From Corynespora cassiicola (Eukaryota; Ascomycota; Dothideomycetes; Pleosporales; Corynesporascaceae), in the NCBI GenBank assembly GCA_022059125.1, contig JAEUWY010000001.1, positions 310,001 through 374,000 on the forward strand: 64,000 nt of DNA, in the 5' to 3' direction. The position numbers were made by a program, and so were the translations under genes. The notes beneath the pieces are model-generated. The model searched no databases, had not been told where the DNA came from, and saw only the letters and a list, made by a program, of their open reading frames with translations. Shown here piece by piece: positions 21,386-31,526 of this stretch. Within the stretch, counting starts at the first letter, position 1. Every line of letters begins with the position of its first letter.

Positions 21386-23864
21386 TTCTTGCCTAGAGTC
21401 ATCTCCCTCCGGTCGAGCACCTTTCGATGAGTAAGCTCTGCAGCTCTGTACTGTCCTAGCGTCCGCTCGCAGCGCCCAACCCTATCTAACAGCGATATTC
21501 TGTCCTCCGCGCCGTGCACCTCAGGCATGTCCGCTACATGCAAAGCGTGAGGTAGATACCTTGTCCACACGTCTTTGGTATCGTGGTCGCCGAACGGGAT
21601 GATCTCTACCAGTCTCTCTAATGCTTTTTCCGCCCATACCTCCCATTGCCCGTCTGCCTTCAGCCATCCCCGCATGGCGAGATGGACGAGCGGGTGAACG
21701 TCAAACGCCCTGGCCGCATGCTCTGCTCCCGTCGTTCTCTCGCTTCTTTGGGCTCGTCTTTCCGTGATGAAAGCATACGCTGTCAGTGTTCCGATGGCCT
21801 TCGCCTGCTCTACCTTGGAATCGCTCGGGACCAGCATCGACTCGGGGATGTCAGTGTTCGCTGTGCACGCCATGAACGACAGGTGCTCGACGGCCAGCTC
21901 GTTTTCCCTCTGAATCTGCTTGAACGAGATGTACCACGTCGTAGCCACTGGATTCTTGGTGTCCCGATATCTGCCCTGGTCTTCAAACTCTTCGCTGAGG
22001 AGCTTCATCGCCTCTCCCTCGCTGTGCCTGTAGCTGGACATGTAGTCGAGGAGAGTGACTCCGTTGGCGTTGATAAAGGCTACTGCCTGGACGATGGCAA
22101 GAGCGAGTAAAGCGAGCATATCGAGAAACTCGGCGACGGCCTCGGTGTTGTCGACCTGATGTTGATGCTCTGGAAGCAAGCGCTTCTTCAGCACCTCGCT
22201 TGCCTCTGCCATTGTCAGTCCGCCCAGTGCTACGACATTGCTCTCCGCTAGCTTGACTGCAGCTGCTCGAGTCCGGGTGGTGAAGACGATAGATCCTTTG
22301 CGACTGTGCGGGAGATAGTCGATCAGCCGATGGGCGCCATCTTCCTCGCCGAGCGGGTCAAGAAGGATGCCAACGTCATCCGCGTTGTCGACCACCATCA
22401 GCCACTGTCCAGCCGCTTCGTTGCTCAATTTCGCCTTGACAAGCTGCTTAACGTCCGCCTTGTCGTCCGCGATGCCCGGAATGCGCAAGAGTGCCCCGAT
22501 CTCTCGGTAGGCCTGCTCGAAGCTCTCTCGGCTGACGGTTGGCACCCAGAAGACGGCTCGCGCAGGCTCTTCTTCTCTCGTCCGGTAAGCCGACTCGAGA
22601 GCGAGAGCCGTTTTACCGGAGCCACCAAGGCCGTATACTGCGAGCCGTTGACAGCCACCGGATGAGATGTGTGCAGTGAGGTGGGCGAGCTGGGTGTCTC
22701 GGCCGACGAACGAGTACGGTCGTGGCAAGGGAACGAGCCAAGGTGCTGCCTTCAATCAGAAAACCGTGAACAGCATGCGTTGATGATACAGGATGGAATT
22801 GTTCATGGCTCTGTATACAGCGTGTCTCGTTGCTGAAAAACCGTCTACTAACCTTCACTCGTCCCTTGCATTTCTTTGACCGTACCTGGTTGTACCCTGC
22901 ACAGCAGCTCTCTCGCAAACGCGGCCGCATTGCCAGCTGCGTGCGTCCGCCACACGTCGCTCTTGTGCGAGTCCGCATAGTCAGAGATGCCGCGGATGAC
23001 CAGACACCGTCGGTTGACGTCGACGCCCGCCGCCTCCATCTCCACGCAGAGCACCCCGCCGCACCGTGCGCTGATCGCATCCCGCAGCCTGCCATCCTGG
23101 ACCACCGCGTTGCCGGTGGCGATGCGTCCTTGGTGGAAGACGAGCTCGTGCTTGCTGTCTTCGCTCCGCTCAGGTCGCTGGACAAGCTCGCTTGTGTTGC
23201 AGTCCACGCACCTCGATTTGTAGTCGCCAACGTGGGAGTATGCGGCCTTAAAGAGCCGGTCGTGCTCGAGGCCTGGGTGCGCAAACTTCTTCTTTGCTCT
23301 GTGACGCCGCAGCCTCGCAAGCTGATCGTCAAACGTAGTCCGGCCCAGCTCGTGGTCCGACGCTAGAATGCCGAGCGCGTTGGTGAGCCTCCAGTCTGGG
23401 TTCTGCATCGTGCCCACCATCTCAAACTCCCCATCGACCTTGGACCTCCCTCGATCGTGGTAGACGCAGGCGGGCTTTCCGTCGCCGGGCCACCCCACCA
23501 CCACATCTCCAAGGTGTATGTCGTTTAGCGGATCGTCTTCGCTGTCGTCTAGACGAGGAACGCCGCCTCCGATGCCGACGAGCACGGCCATGCGAATGTT
23601 GGGGAACGTCTTGAACAGCGATCCCGTCAGCCGCCCGGCGTTGACGTTGCCCGTCTCGCCCTGCGGACAGGTTGCAACCACGACGGCATGGCCGCCAATG
23701 GCGCCGCAAATGTATGTGTTCTCGTCGTAGTGCGTGTCGTACGGCGGGGTGGGGTGTTCTTCGTCGAGCATCAGTCGCGCAGGCAGCAGTTCGAGGTCGG
23801 CCACGGCGCAGATCCACGCGACGTGGTAGTCGGTGCAGGCACGCCGGCTGGTGTCTGGCGCCAT
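20401..23864 (-). CDS. PNP-NB-ARC-TPR receptor (NLR-like), left copy, truncated by frameshift
   Basis: Exons 23864-22853 and 22745-20401 (minus strand) are joined by a 107 nt GTTAGT...GGCAG intron in phase, giving 1,118 residues. Domains: nucleoside phosphorylase (PNP_UDP-like) at ~10-335 with YHVAWICAV, VGIGGGVPR and EMEAAGVDV; NB-ARC at ~345-700 with Walker A VYGLGGSGKTAL and Walker B WLMVVDNADD; then 7 complete 42-residue TPR units before the frame is lost near 20430. Family knowledge: fungal NLR-like STAND proteins, some controlling incompatibility or cell death; the PNP domain is a common N-terminal module. ATG 23864 lies outside the duplicated arm, so this copy probably keeps the ancestral start. 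It is transcribed away from the DUF6594 gene. Confidence 0.82.
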
Positions 23865-24083
23865 CGCCGAGCGCGAACAGAGAGCAGCAAGGGACAAGAG
23901 AGGACGCTGCAAGAAGCCTTCGGACTCCTCGAACGGAGCGCGTGTTCAAGGCATGGTCTTCTCAGCCTCGTCTCTTCGGCCTCGCCTTCTCGGCTTCCCA
24001 GCCTGGTCGCAGAGTCCCTGGGCGTTGTCGACTGCTGCAGCGCTCGCCGGTCAGCCGCGCGCGGTGCGTCTCCTTCCGCACGT

Positions 24084-24151
24084 GCCTCTGCTTCTGCCTC
24101 TGCCTCTGCCTCTGCCTCTGCCTCTGCTTCTGCCTCTGCCTCTGCCTCTGC
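24084..24151. repeat. (CTCTGC)n hexanucleotide tract
   Basis: About 11 hexamer units with CTTCTG variants. It lies ~220 bp upstream of the left TPR-receptor start codon, within the palindrome spacer. The repeat unit resembles CCTCTGCCTCTGCG from the TPR-coding array on the same strand, which suggests it could be expanded from array sequence. Confidence 0.85.
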
Positions 24152-24490
24152 GCGTAGTGCATGCCTCGCTTGCGTTCGATTGAACCTCCACGCGCTCTGG
24201 CTCTGATTTTGTACCCATTTTTTCAACTCGTCTAAACGCTTGTTTTCTCGGCGTACACAATCCACTAATGGCAGGTGAGGTTTTAACTAAATCTATTCCT
24301 TCAGATAATGCCCCGTCGTATTCACTAGCGCTCGGCGATACGACTATGTTCGCCGCTGGTCCGTATTTTTCGTGATTGTTATTCACTGTGATCATATATA
24401 GTTTACTAGGTTCCATCTATGCTTTACAAAGAATACTCACTTCATCGTTCTTGAAAACTTTCAGCAACTATTGGCATCGTCTAGCTATAC

Positions 24491-25423
24491 TTATGCTGGT
24501 ACGTTCGAAACAAATACAGAGAGGACCGCTGCGTAGGCAGCTGAGACCGCCATCATCTCGAAACTAGATACCTTCAAAAACAAAGATACCAGAAAGGACA
24601 AAACAAGTATGCAGACTGAAATGATAACAAGCTGAATTCCCTTGGACGGCTGGTATGACAACACAGCCAACGGGACAACCAGGAAGATGGCTGTCAAGCC
24701 TGCCGTAGTTACGCGTCCAATGACATCCGCGATCAGGATCGTGTTTTGGTACGACCATTGACGGTGATTCACAGTAGATGACCGATGCCCTCTTTCGCCA
24801 TCTTGAGGCTTTCTTGATAGTTTCCAATACCGAAAGGCCCGTAGATATCGGTGAAGCCAGCGCTGGAATGGGTCGGTCCGTGCTCTTGTCCCCATGTCCA
24901 CCCTGAGTAGCCTGGTCTTATACACCTCATACAGATTGAGATCATCACGTAGACTGGACTGCTTTTCGTCATCGAGGAGCGAGAATGTCTCCATGGTCAT
25001 GACATTGTTGAAGGCCGCGAGAGCTTCATCTGTTAGTAGCCTTTGTGAGCTACAGCACTCGGCACGTACATGCCACTACTCACCGTACTGTCTGAGTAGG
25101 TCACGCAATCTTAACACGAACTCTTGGGTGATCATGTCACCAACATCCGCCACTTTCTTATCCCTTTTGCCATGCCGAAGGCCCAGTCGATCGGCAGCGG
25201 AGGGTTCCAAGTCTAGGCTCAGACCAGCCTGGTAGACGATGTGATCCATCTCAGCAATCTCGTTTTCTAGAAAGCGGAGGTTCAGTAGATGCGTCGTCTT
25301 GAATCGACGGAAGCCATGCAGAGTGAGATTGTTATCAGCCGTGCTGATCATCCAGCATTTTCTGAACACCTCTGCCATTTCTTTCGATGCCGAAGATGTG
25401 GAATTCGCGTTCTGCTGAGCCAT
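24491..25423 (-). CDS. DUF6594 membrane protein
   Basis: Exons 25423-25084 and 25029-24491 (minus strand) join across a 54 nt GTGAGT...AACAG intron in phase to give 292 residues. Family-typical features are an N-terminal FRRFKTTHLLNLRFLENEIA segment, RQYDEALAAFN at the splice junction, and a C-terminal hydrophobic region with three predicted helices (TTAGLTAIFLVVPLAVL, VIISVCILVLSFLVSLFL, MMAVSAAYAAVLSVFV). DUF6594 proteins are common in Pezizomycotina with no known biochemical role. It is the only gene in the 2 kb spacer between the palindrome arms, so it sits between two divergent receptor genes. Confidence 0.85.
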
Positions 25424-25671
25424 TACTTTACGAGTGGGACGAAGATGTAAGGTGGCAGGGAATATGAATTTCGAGAATAGATGCTCGCTGAGGCGTGAAA
25501 TAAAAACCTAGAATATGAGTCACTTCTCTGGACAAGTTGCCACATGGATAAACTTACAGCCGATTCATGGCTTAGGCTACACACGAAGGAAAGCATGGAC
25601 GATTAAACGAGGCGCAGCAGCTGCAATGATATATAACGAGGATCACACGTCCAACCAGACACAGGCTCGGC

Positions 25672-28600
25672 ATGCAACACGCGGAGGCAGCTTGCCCGGC
25701 TGACAGGCGAGCGCCGCGGTTAATAACGCCTGGGGACACCGCGACCAGAGCTGGGAAGGCAATGCATTCATTCTTTGTCCGCGCATTTTCGAGGTGGAGA
25801 GTTTGTTGCAGGGTTTCCTTTCGCCCCTTTGTCGCGCCAGTCGTGCCTGACTTGCGTTCGAGAAGGACTTTCAGCAGCCGACAGCTCTCTTGCACCGACT
25901 ACCACGTCGCGTGGATCTGCGCCGTGGCCGACCTCGAACTGCTGCCTGCGCGACTGATGCTCGACGAAGAACACCCCACCCCGCCGTACGACACGCACTA
26001 CGACGAGAACACATACATTTGCGGCGCCATTGGCGGCCATGCCGTCGTGGTTGCAACCTGTCCGCAGGGCGAGACGGGCAACGTCAACGCCGGGCGGCTG
26101 ACGGGATCGCTGTTCAAGACGTTCCCCAACATTCGCATGGCCGTGCTCGTCGGCATCGGAGGCGGCGTTCCTCGTCTAGACGACAGCGAAGACGATCCGC
26201 TAAACGACATACACCTTGGAGATGTGGTGGTGGGGTGGCCCGGCGACGGAAAGCCCGCCTGCGTCTACCACGATCGAGGGAGGTCCAAGGTCGATGGGGA
26301 GTTTGAGATGGTGGGCACGATGCAGAACCCAGACTGGAGGCTCACCAACGCGCTCGGCATTCTAGCGTCGGACCACGAGCTGGGCCGGACTACGTTTGAC
26401 GATCAGCTTGCGAGGCTGCGGCGTCACAGAGCAAAGAAGAAGTTTGCGCACCCAGGCCTCGAGCACGACCGGCTCTTTAAGGCCGCATACTCCCACGTTG
26501 GCGACTACAAATCGAGGTGCGTGGACTGCAACACAAGCGAGCTTGTCCAGCGACCTGAGCGGAGCGAAGACAGCAAGCACGAGCTCGTCTTCCACCAAGG
26601 ACGCATCGCCACCGGCAACGCGGTGGTCCAGGATGGCAGGCTGCGGGATGCGATCAGCGCACGGTGCGGCGGGGTGCTCTGCGTGGAGATGGAGGCGGCG
26701 GGCGTCGACGTCAACCGACGGTGTCTGGTCATCCGCGGCATCTCTGACTATGCGGACTCGCACAAGAGCGACGTGTGGCGGACGCACGCAGCTGGCAATG
26801 CGGCCGCGTTTGCGAGAGAGCTGCTGTGCAGGGTACAACCAGGTACGGTCAAAGAAATGCAAGGGACGAGTGAAGGTTAGTAGACGGTTTTTCAGCAACG
26901 AGACACGCTGTATACAGAGCCATGAACAATTCCATCCTGTATCATCAACGCATGCTGTTCACGGTTTTCTGATTGAAGGCAGCACCTTGGCTCGTTCCCT
27001 TGCCACGACCGTACTCGTTCGTCGGCCGAGACACCCAGCTCGCCCACCTCACTGCACACATCTCATCCGGTGGCTGTCAACGGCTCGCAGTATACGGCCT
27101 TGGTGGCTCCGGTAAAACGGCTCTCGCTCTCGAGTCGGCTTACCGGACGAGAGAAGAAGAGCCTGCGCGAGCCGTCTTCTGGGTGCCAACCGTCAGCCGA
27201 GAGAGCTTCGAGCAGGCCTACCGAGAGATCGGGGCACTCTTGCGCATTCCGGGCATCGCGGACGACAAGGCGGACGTTAAGCAGCTTGTCAAGGCGAAAT
27301 TGAGCAACGAAGCGGCTGGACAGTGGCTGATGGTGGTCGACAACGCGGATGACGTTGGCATCCTTCTTGACCCGCTCGGCGAGGAAGATGGCGCCCATCG
27401 GCTGATCGACTATCTCCCGCACAGTCGCAAAGGATCTATCGTCTTCACCACCCGGACTCGAGCAGCTGCAGTCAAGCTAGCGGAGAGCAATGTCGTAGCA
27501 CTGGGCGGACTGACAATGGCAGAGGCAAGCGAGGTGCTGAAGAAGCGCTTGCTTCCAGAGCATCAACATCAGGTCGACAACACCGAGGCCGTCGCCGAGT
27601 TTCTCGACATGCTCGCTTTACTCGCCCTTGCCATCGTCCAGGCAGTAGCCTTTATCAACGCCAACGGAGTCACTCTCCTCGACTACATGTCCAGCTACAG
27701 GCACAGCGAGGGAGAGGCGATGAAGCTCCTCAGCGAAGAGTTTGAAGACCAGGGCAGATATCGGGACACCAAGAATCCAGTGGCTACGACGTGGTACATC
27801 TCGTTCAAGCAGATTCAGAGGGAAAACGAGCTGGCCGTCGAGCACCTGTCGTTCATGGCGTGCACAGCGAACACCGACATCCCCGAGTCGATGCTGGTCC
27901 CGAGCGATTCCAAGGTAGAGCAGGCGAAGGCCATCGGAACACTGACAGCGTATGCTTTCATCACGGAAAGACGAGCCCAAAGAAGCGAGAGAACGACGGG
28001 AGCAGAGCATGCGGCCAGGGCGTTTGACGTTCACCCGCTCGTCCATCTCGCCATGCGGGGATGGCTGAAGGCAGACGGGCAATGGGAGGTATGGGCGGAA
28101 AAAGCATTAGAGAGACTGGTAGAGATCATCCCGTTCGGCGACCACGATACCAAAGACGTGTGGACAAGGTATCTACCTCACGCTTTGCATGTAGCGGACA
28201 TGCCTGAGGTGCACGGCGCGGAGGACAGAATATCGCTGTTAGATAGGGTTGGGCGCTGCGAGCGGACGCTAGGACAGTACAGAGCTGCAGAGCTTACTCA
28301 TCGAAAGGTGCTCGACCGGAGGGAGATGACTCTAGGCAAGAAGGATCCAGACACGCTGACGAGCATGAGCAATGTGGCATCGGCACTGAGCGGCCAGGGA
28401 AAGTACGCAGAGGCAGAGGAGATGCATCGAATAGAGCTATGGTTGAGTCAGGAGGTGCTGGGAAAAGAGCATCCACACACGCTGACGAGCATGAGCAATG
28501 TGGCATCGGCACTGAGCGGCCAGGGAAAGTACGCAGAGGCAGAGGAGATGCATCGAGAGACACTGGCGCTGAGCGAGGAGGTGCTGGGGAAAGAGCATCC

Positions 28601-30272
28601 ACGCACGCTGACGAGCATGAACAATGTGGCATCGGCACTGAGCGACCAGGGAAAGTACGCAGAGGCAGAAGAGATGCATCGAGAGACACTGGCGCTGAGC
28701 GAGGAGGTGCTGGGAAAAGAGCATCCACGCACGCTGACGAGCATGAACAATGTGGCATCGGCACTGAGCGACCAGGGAAAGTACGCAGAGGCAGAGGAGA
28801 TGCATCGAATAGAGCTATGGTTGAGTCAGGAGGTGCTGGGAAAAGAGCATCCACACACGCTGACGAGCATGAGCAATGTGGCATCGGCACTGAGCGGCCA
28901 GGGAAAGTACGCAGAGGCAGAGGAGATGCATCGAGAGACACTGGCGCTGAGCGAGGAGGTGCTGGGAAAAGAGCATCCACGCACGCTGACGAGCATGAGC
29001 AATGTGGCATCGGCACTGAGCGGCCAGGGAAAGTACGCAGAGGCAGAAGAGATGCATCGAGAGACACTGGCGCTGAGGGAGGAGGTGCTGGGAAAAGAGC
29101 ATCCACACACGCTGACGAGCATGAACAATGTGGCATCGGCACTGAGCGACCAGGGAAAGTACGCAGAGGCAGAAGAGATGCATCGAGAGACACTGGCGCT
29201 GAGCGAGGAGGTGCTGGGAAAAGAGCATCCACACACGCTGACGAGCATGAGCAATGTGGCATCGGCACTGAGCGACCAGGGAAAGTACGCAGAGGCAGAA
29301 GAGATGCATCGAGAGACACTGGCGCTGAGGGAGGAGGTGCTGGGAAAAGAGCATCCAGACACGCTGACGAGCATGAACAATGTGGCATTGGCACTGAGCG
29401 GCCAGGGAAAGTACGCAGAGGCAGAGGAGATGCATCGAGAGACACTGGCGCTGAGGGAGGAGGTGCTGGGAAAAGAGCATCCACGCACGCTGACGAGCAT
29501 GAACAATGTGGCATTGGCACTGAGCGACCAGGGAAAGTACGCAGAGGCAGAGGAGATGCATCGAATAGAGCTATGGTTGAGTCAGGAGGTGCTGGGAAAA
29601 GAGCATCCACACACGCTGACGAGCATGAGCAATGTGGCATCGGCACTGAGCGGCCAGGGAAAGTACGCAGAGGCAGAAGAGATGCATCGAGAGACACTGG
29701 CGCTGAGCGAGGAGGTGCTGGGAAAAGAGCATCCAGACACGCTGACGAGCATGAACAATGTGGCATCGGCACTGAGCGGCCAGGGAAAGTACGCAGAGGC
29801 AGAAGAGATGCATCGAGAGACACTGGCGCTGAGCGAGGAGGTGCTGGGAAAAGAGCATCCACACACGCTGACGAGCATGAGCAATGTGGCATCGGCACTG
29901 AGCGACCAGGGAAAGTACGCAGAGGCAGAGGAGATGCATCGAGAGACACTGGCGCTGAGCGAGGAGGTGCTGGGAAAAGAGCATCCACACACGCTGACGA
30001 GCATGAGCAATGTGGCATCGGCACTGAGCGACCAGGGAAAGTACGCAGAGGCAGAAGAGATGCATCGAGAGACACTGGCGCTGAGGGAGGAGGTGCTGGG
30101 AAAAGAGCATCCAGACACGCTGACGAGCATGAACAATGTGGCATTGGCACTGAGCGGCCAGGGAAAGTACGCAGAGGCAGAGGAGATGCATCGAGAGACA
30201 CTGGCGCTGAGGGAGGAGGTGCTGGGAAAAGAGCATCCACACACGCTGACGAGCATGAACAATGTGGCATGA
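25672..30272 (+). CDS. PNP-NB-ARC-TPR receptor (NLR-like), right copy, ends at in-frame stop
   Basis: Exons ~25672-26875 and 26983-30272 are joined by the same 107 nt intron as the left copy. From CTDYHVAWICAV onward the protein is virtually identical to the left copy: PNP domain, NB-ARC with GLGGSGKTAL, then 15 complete 42-residue TPR units. The 5' end differs. The palindrome arm stops inside the gene, so the original ATG is missing and translation must start in new sequence; ATG 25672 or 25762 are options, both adding a basic leader. The frame ends at TGA 30270-30272 inside a 21 bp insertion. About 1,470-1,500 residues. The role is as for the left copy; the start is the least certain part. 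Confidence 0.8.
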
Positions 30273-30655
30273 CCATGAGCGACCAGTGGATCGGCACTGA
30301 GCGACCAGGGAAAGTACGCAGAGGCAGAGGAGATGCATCGAGAGACACTGGCACTGAGCGAGGAGGTGCTGGGAGAAGAGCATCCAGACACGCTGACGAG
30401 CATGAACAATGTGGCATTGGCACTGAGCGGCCAGGGAAAGTACGCAGAGGCAGAGGAGATGCATCGAGAGACACTGGCGCTGAGGGAGGAGGTGCTGGGA
30501 AAAGAGCATCCACGCACGCTGACGAGCATGAACAATGTGGCATTGGCACTGAGCGACCAGGGAAAGTACGCAGAGGCAGAGGAGATGCATCGAATAGAGC
30601 TATGGTTGAGTCAGGAGGTGCTGGGAAAAGAGCATCCACACACGCTGACGAGCAT
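28350..30655 (+). repeat. 126 bp TPR-coding tandem array, right
   Basis: About 18 units of 42 codons. The order of variable residues preceding TLTSM for the first eight units (D H R R H R H H) equals that of the left array. The arrays differ further along, including the 21 bp insertion near 30262. Confidence 0.95.
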
Positions 30656-30905
30656 GAACAACCTTGCTTATACGATACAAGATCAAGGCCGCAGTCATGA
30701 AGCGCTTGTACTGATGGGAAAATGCGTCCAAGCTCGGAAACAGATCCTCGGCTCTGAGCATCCTGACACGCTTTCGTCTGTTATAACTTTAGATAGTTGG
30801 CGAGACGAGATGATGATCAGCAACGACAGCGAGAGAGAAGGAGCAGATAACGATAAACAAAATGAAAGCGATGCCGATAGCGGGGAAGGGGGGGTTGCTA
30901 TATAG
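30273..30905 (+). pseudogene. 3' remainder of right PNP-NB-ARC-TPR gene after the stop
   Basis: Beyond TGA 30270-30272 a second TGA follows two codons later. The TPR frame then resumes in the same phase through three further units to the original stop at 30903-30905. The inserted 21 bp (GACCATGAGCGACCAGTGGA plus T) contains both stops and partly repeats the neighbouring CTGAGCGACCAG. Because it is a multiple of three, only the stops interrupt the gene. Confidence 0.8.
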
Positions 30906-31526
30906 TGCGAGCCTATGTAAGAGGTGTTTGATATATGCATTACATTATCCCAACCAATTGTAGGACTAGGCTTGATCCAAGAGGCTCACTTTTTTAATAT
31001 ACCTGATAACGTCCCTCCTCGTGTGCAGCGAAACTACCGGTATATAAACCGCCATACACTATGACCAGGTACAGATTCGTATTTTTTGGTCTAGTGGTCA
31101 ATATTCAACAGTTTCTCGGCACGTAGGGGGGACGTTAGATAAGATACACGCGACGTTAGTGTGTAAGCACGCTTACCAATGTTATGTTACACTGACAGTG
31201 GCGCCTCCGTATAACTATTGCCACCACGAGCAGGGAGGGTGGCCGACCCTTTTCGGCCCTGACCTTGCGCTGAATGCTTTGATTCTTCAGTAACGTAGTG
31301 TAATGAGCTTGTGGTGTGATTACTGTTTGGCATCACAGTATAGTTAACTTTCGAGTGAGCGTGAAAGCAAGGTTTCATGCCGGCAGAACAAGGGACCCAC
31401 TGCGGGCACTAGGACAGAACCCCAGACTAGCCCGATACGGTCTATCATTGACAATCAGGAACAGCACATCTTTGTACTATGAAAAGAAGACGAACACTAA
31501 AATGACAGTATGTTGATGTGTCGTTT
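30906..31526. other. 3' flank of right receptor, element C and short spacer
   Basis: Up to 31272 this mirrors 18595-18961. From 31273 to the FunK1 copy 2 stop it is unique and no gene was seen. Confidence 0.6.
31217..31268 (-). repeat. GC-rich boundary element, copy C
   Basis: Inverted match of copy B. Read on the minus strand it begins CAAGGTCAGGGC. It marks the outer end of the palindrome, about 260 bp from the stop codon of FunK1 copy 2. Confidence 0.8.

Larger units (their letters stand above)
18595..23837 (-). repeat. left arm of 12.7 kb palindrome
   Basis: The reverse complement matches 25891-31272. The outer edge is CAGCGCAAGG, where boundary element B starts; the bases outside differ between arms. 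The inner edge is TGCACCGACTACC (reverse complement), inside the first codons of the receptor gene. The arms are ~5.24 and ~5.38 kb; the length difference lies in the TPR array. Confidence 0.93.
25891..31272 (+). repeat. right arm of 12.7 kb palindrome
   Basis: Mirror of 18595-23837. Homology begins at TGCACCGACTACC and ends at GACCTTGCGCTG, where boundary element C ends. The 3' flank after the stop codon, with GTTTGATATATGCATT and the repeated noncoding strings, is matched base for base, so the whole gene plus 3' region was duplicated. Confidence 0.93.

Noticed and set aside
19228..21434. Long plus-strand frames (561 and 700 codons) opposite the left TPR array
   Set aside because: They are antisense or shifted readings of the stop-free 126 bp unit, giving Cys/Ser-rich repeats without a domain; the minus-strand frame carries the TPR signature.
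28294..30700. Long frames on both strands over the right TPR array (up to 781 codons)
   Set aside because: Same cause as on the left: repeat units lacking stops in several frames.
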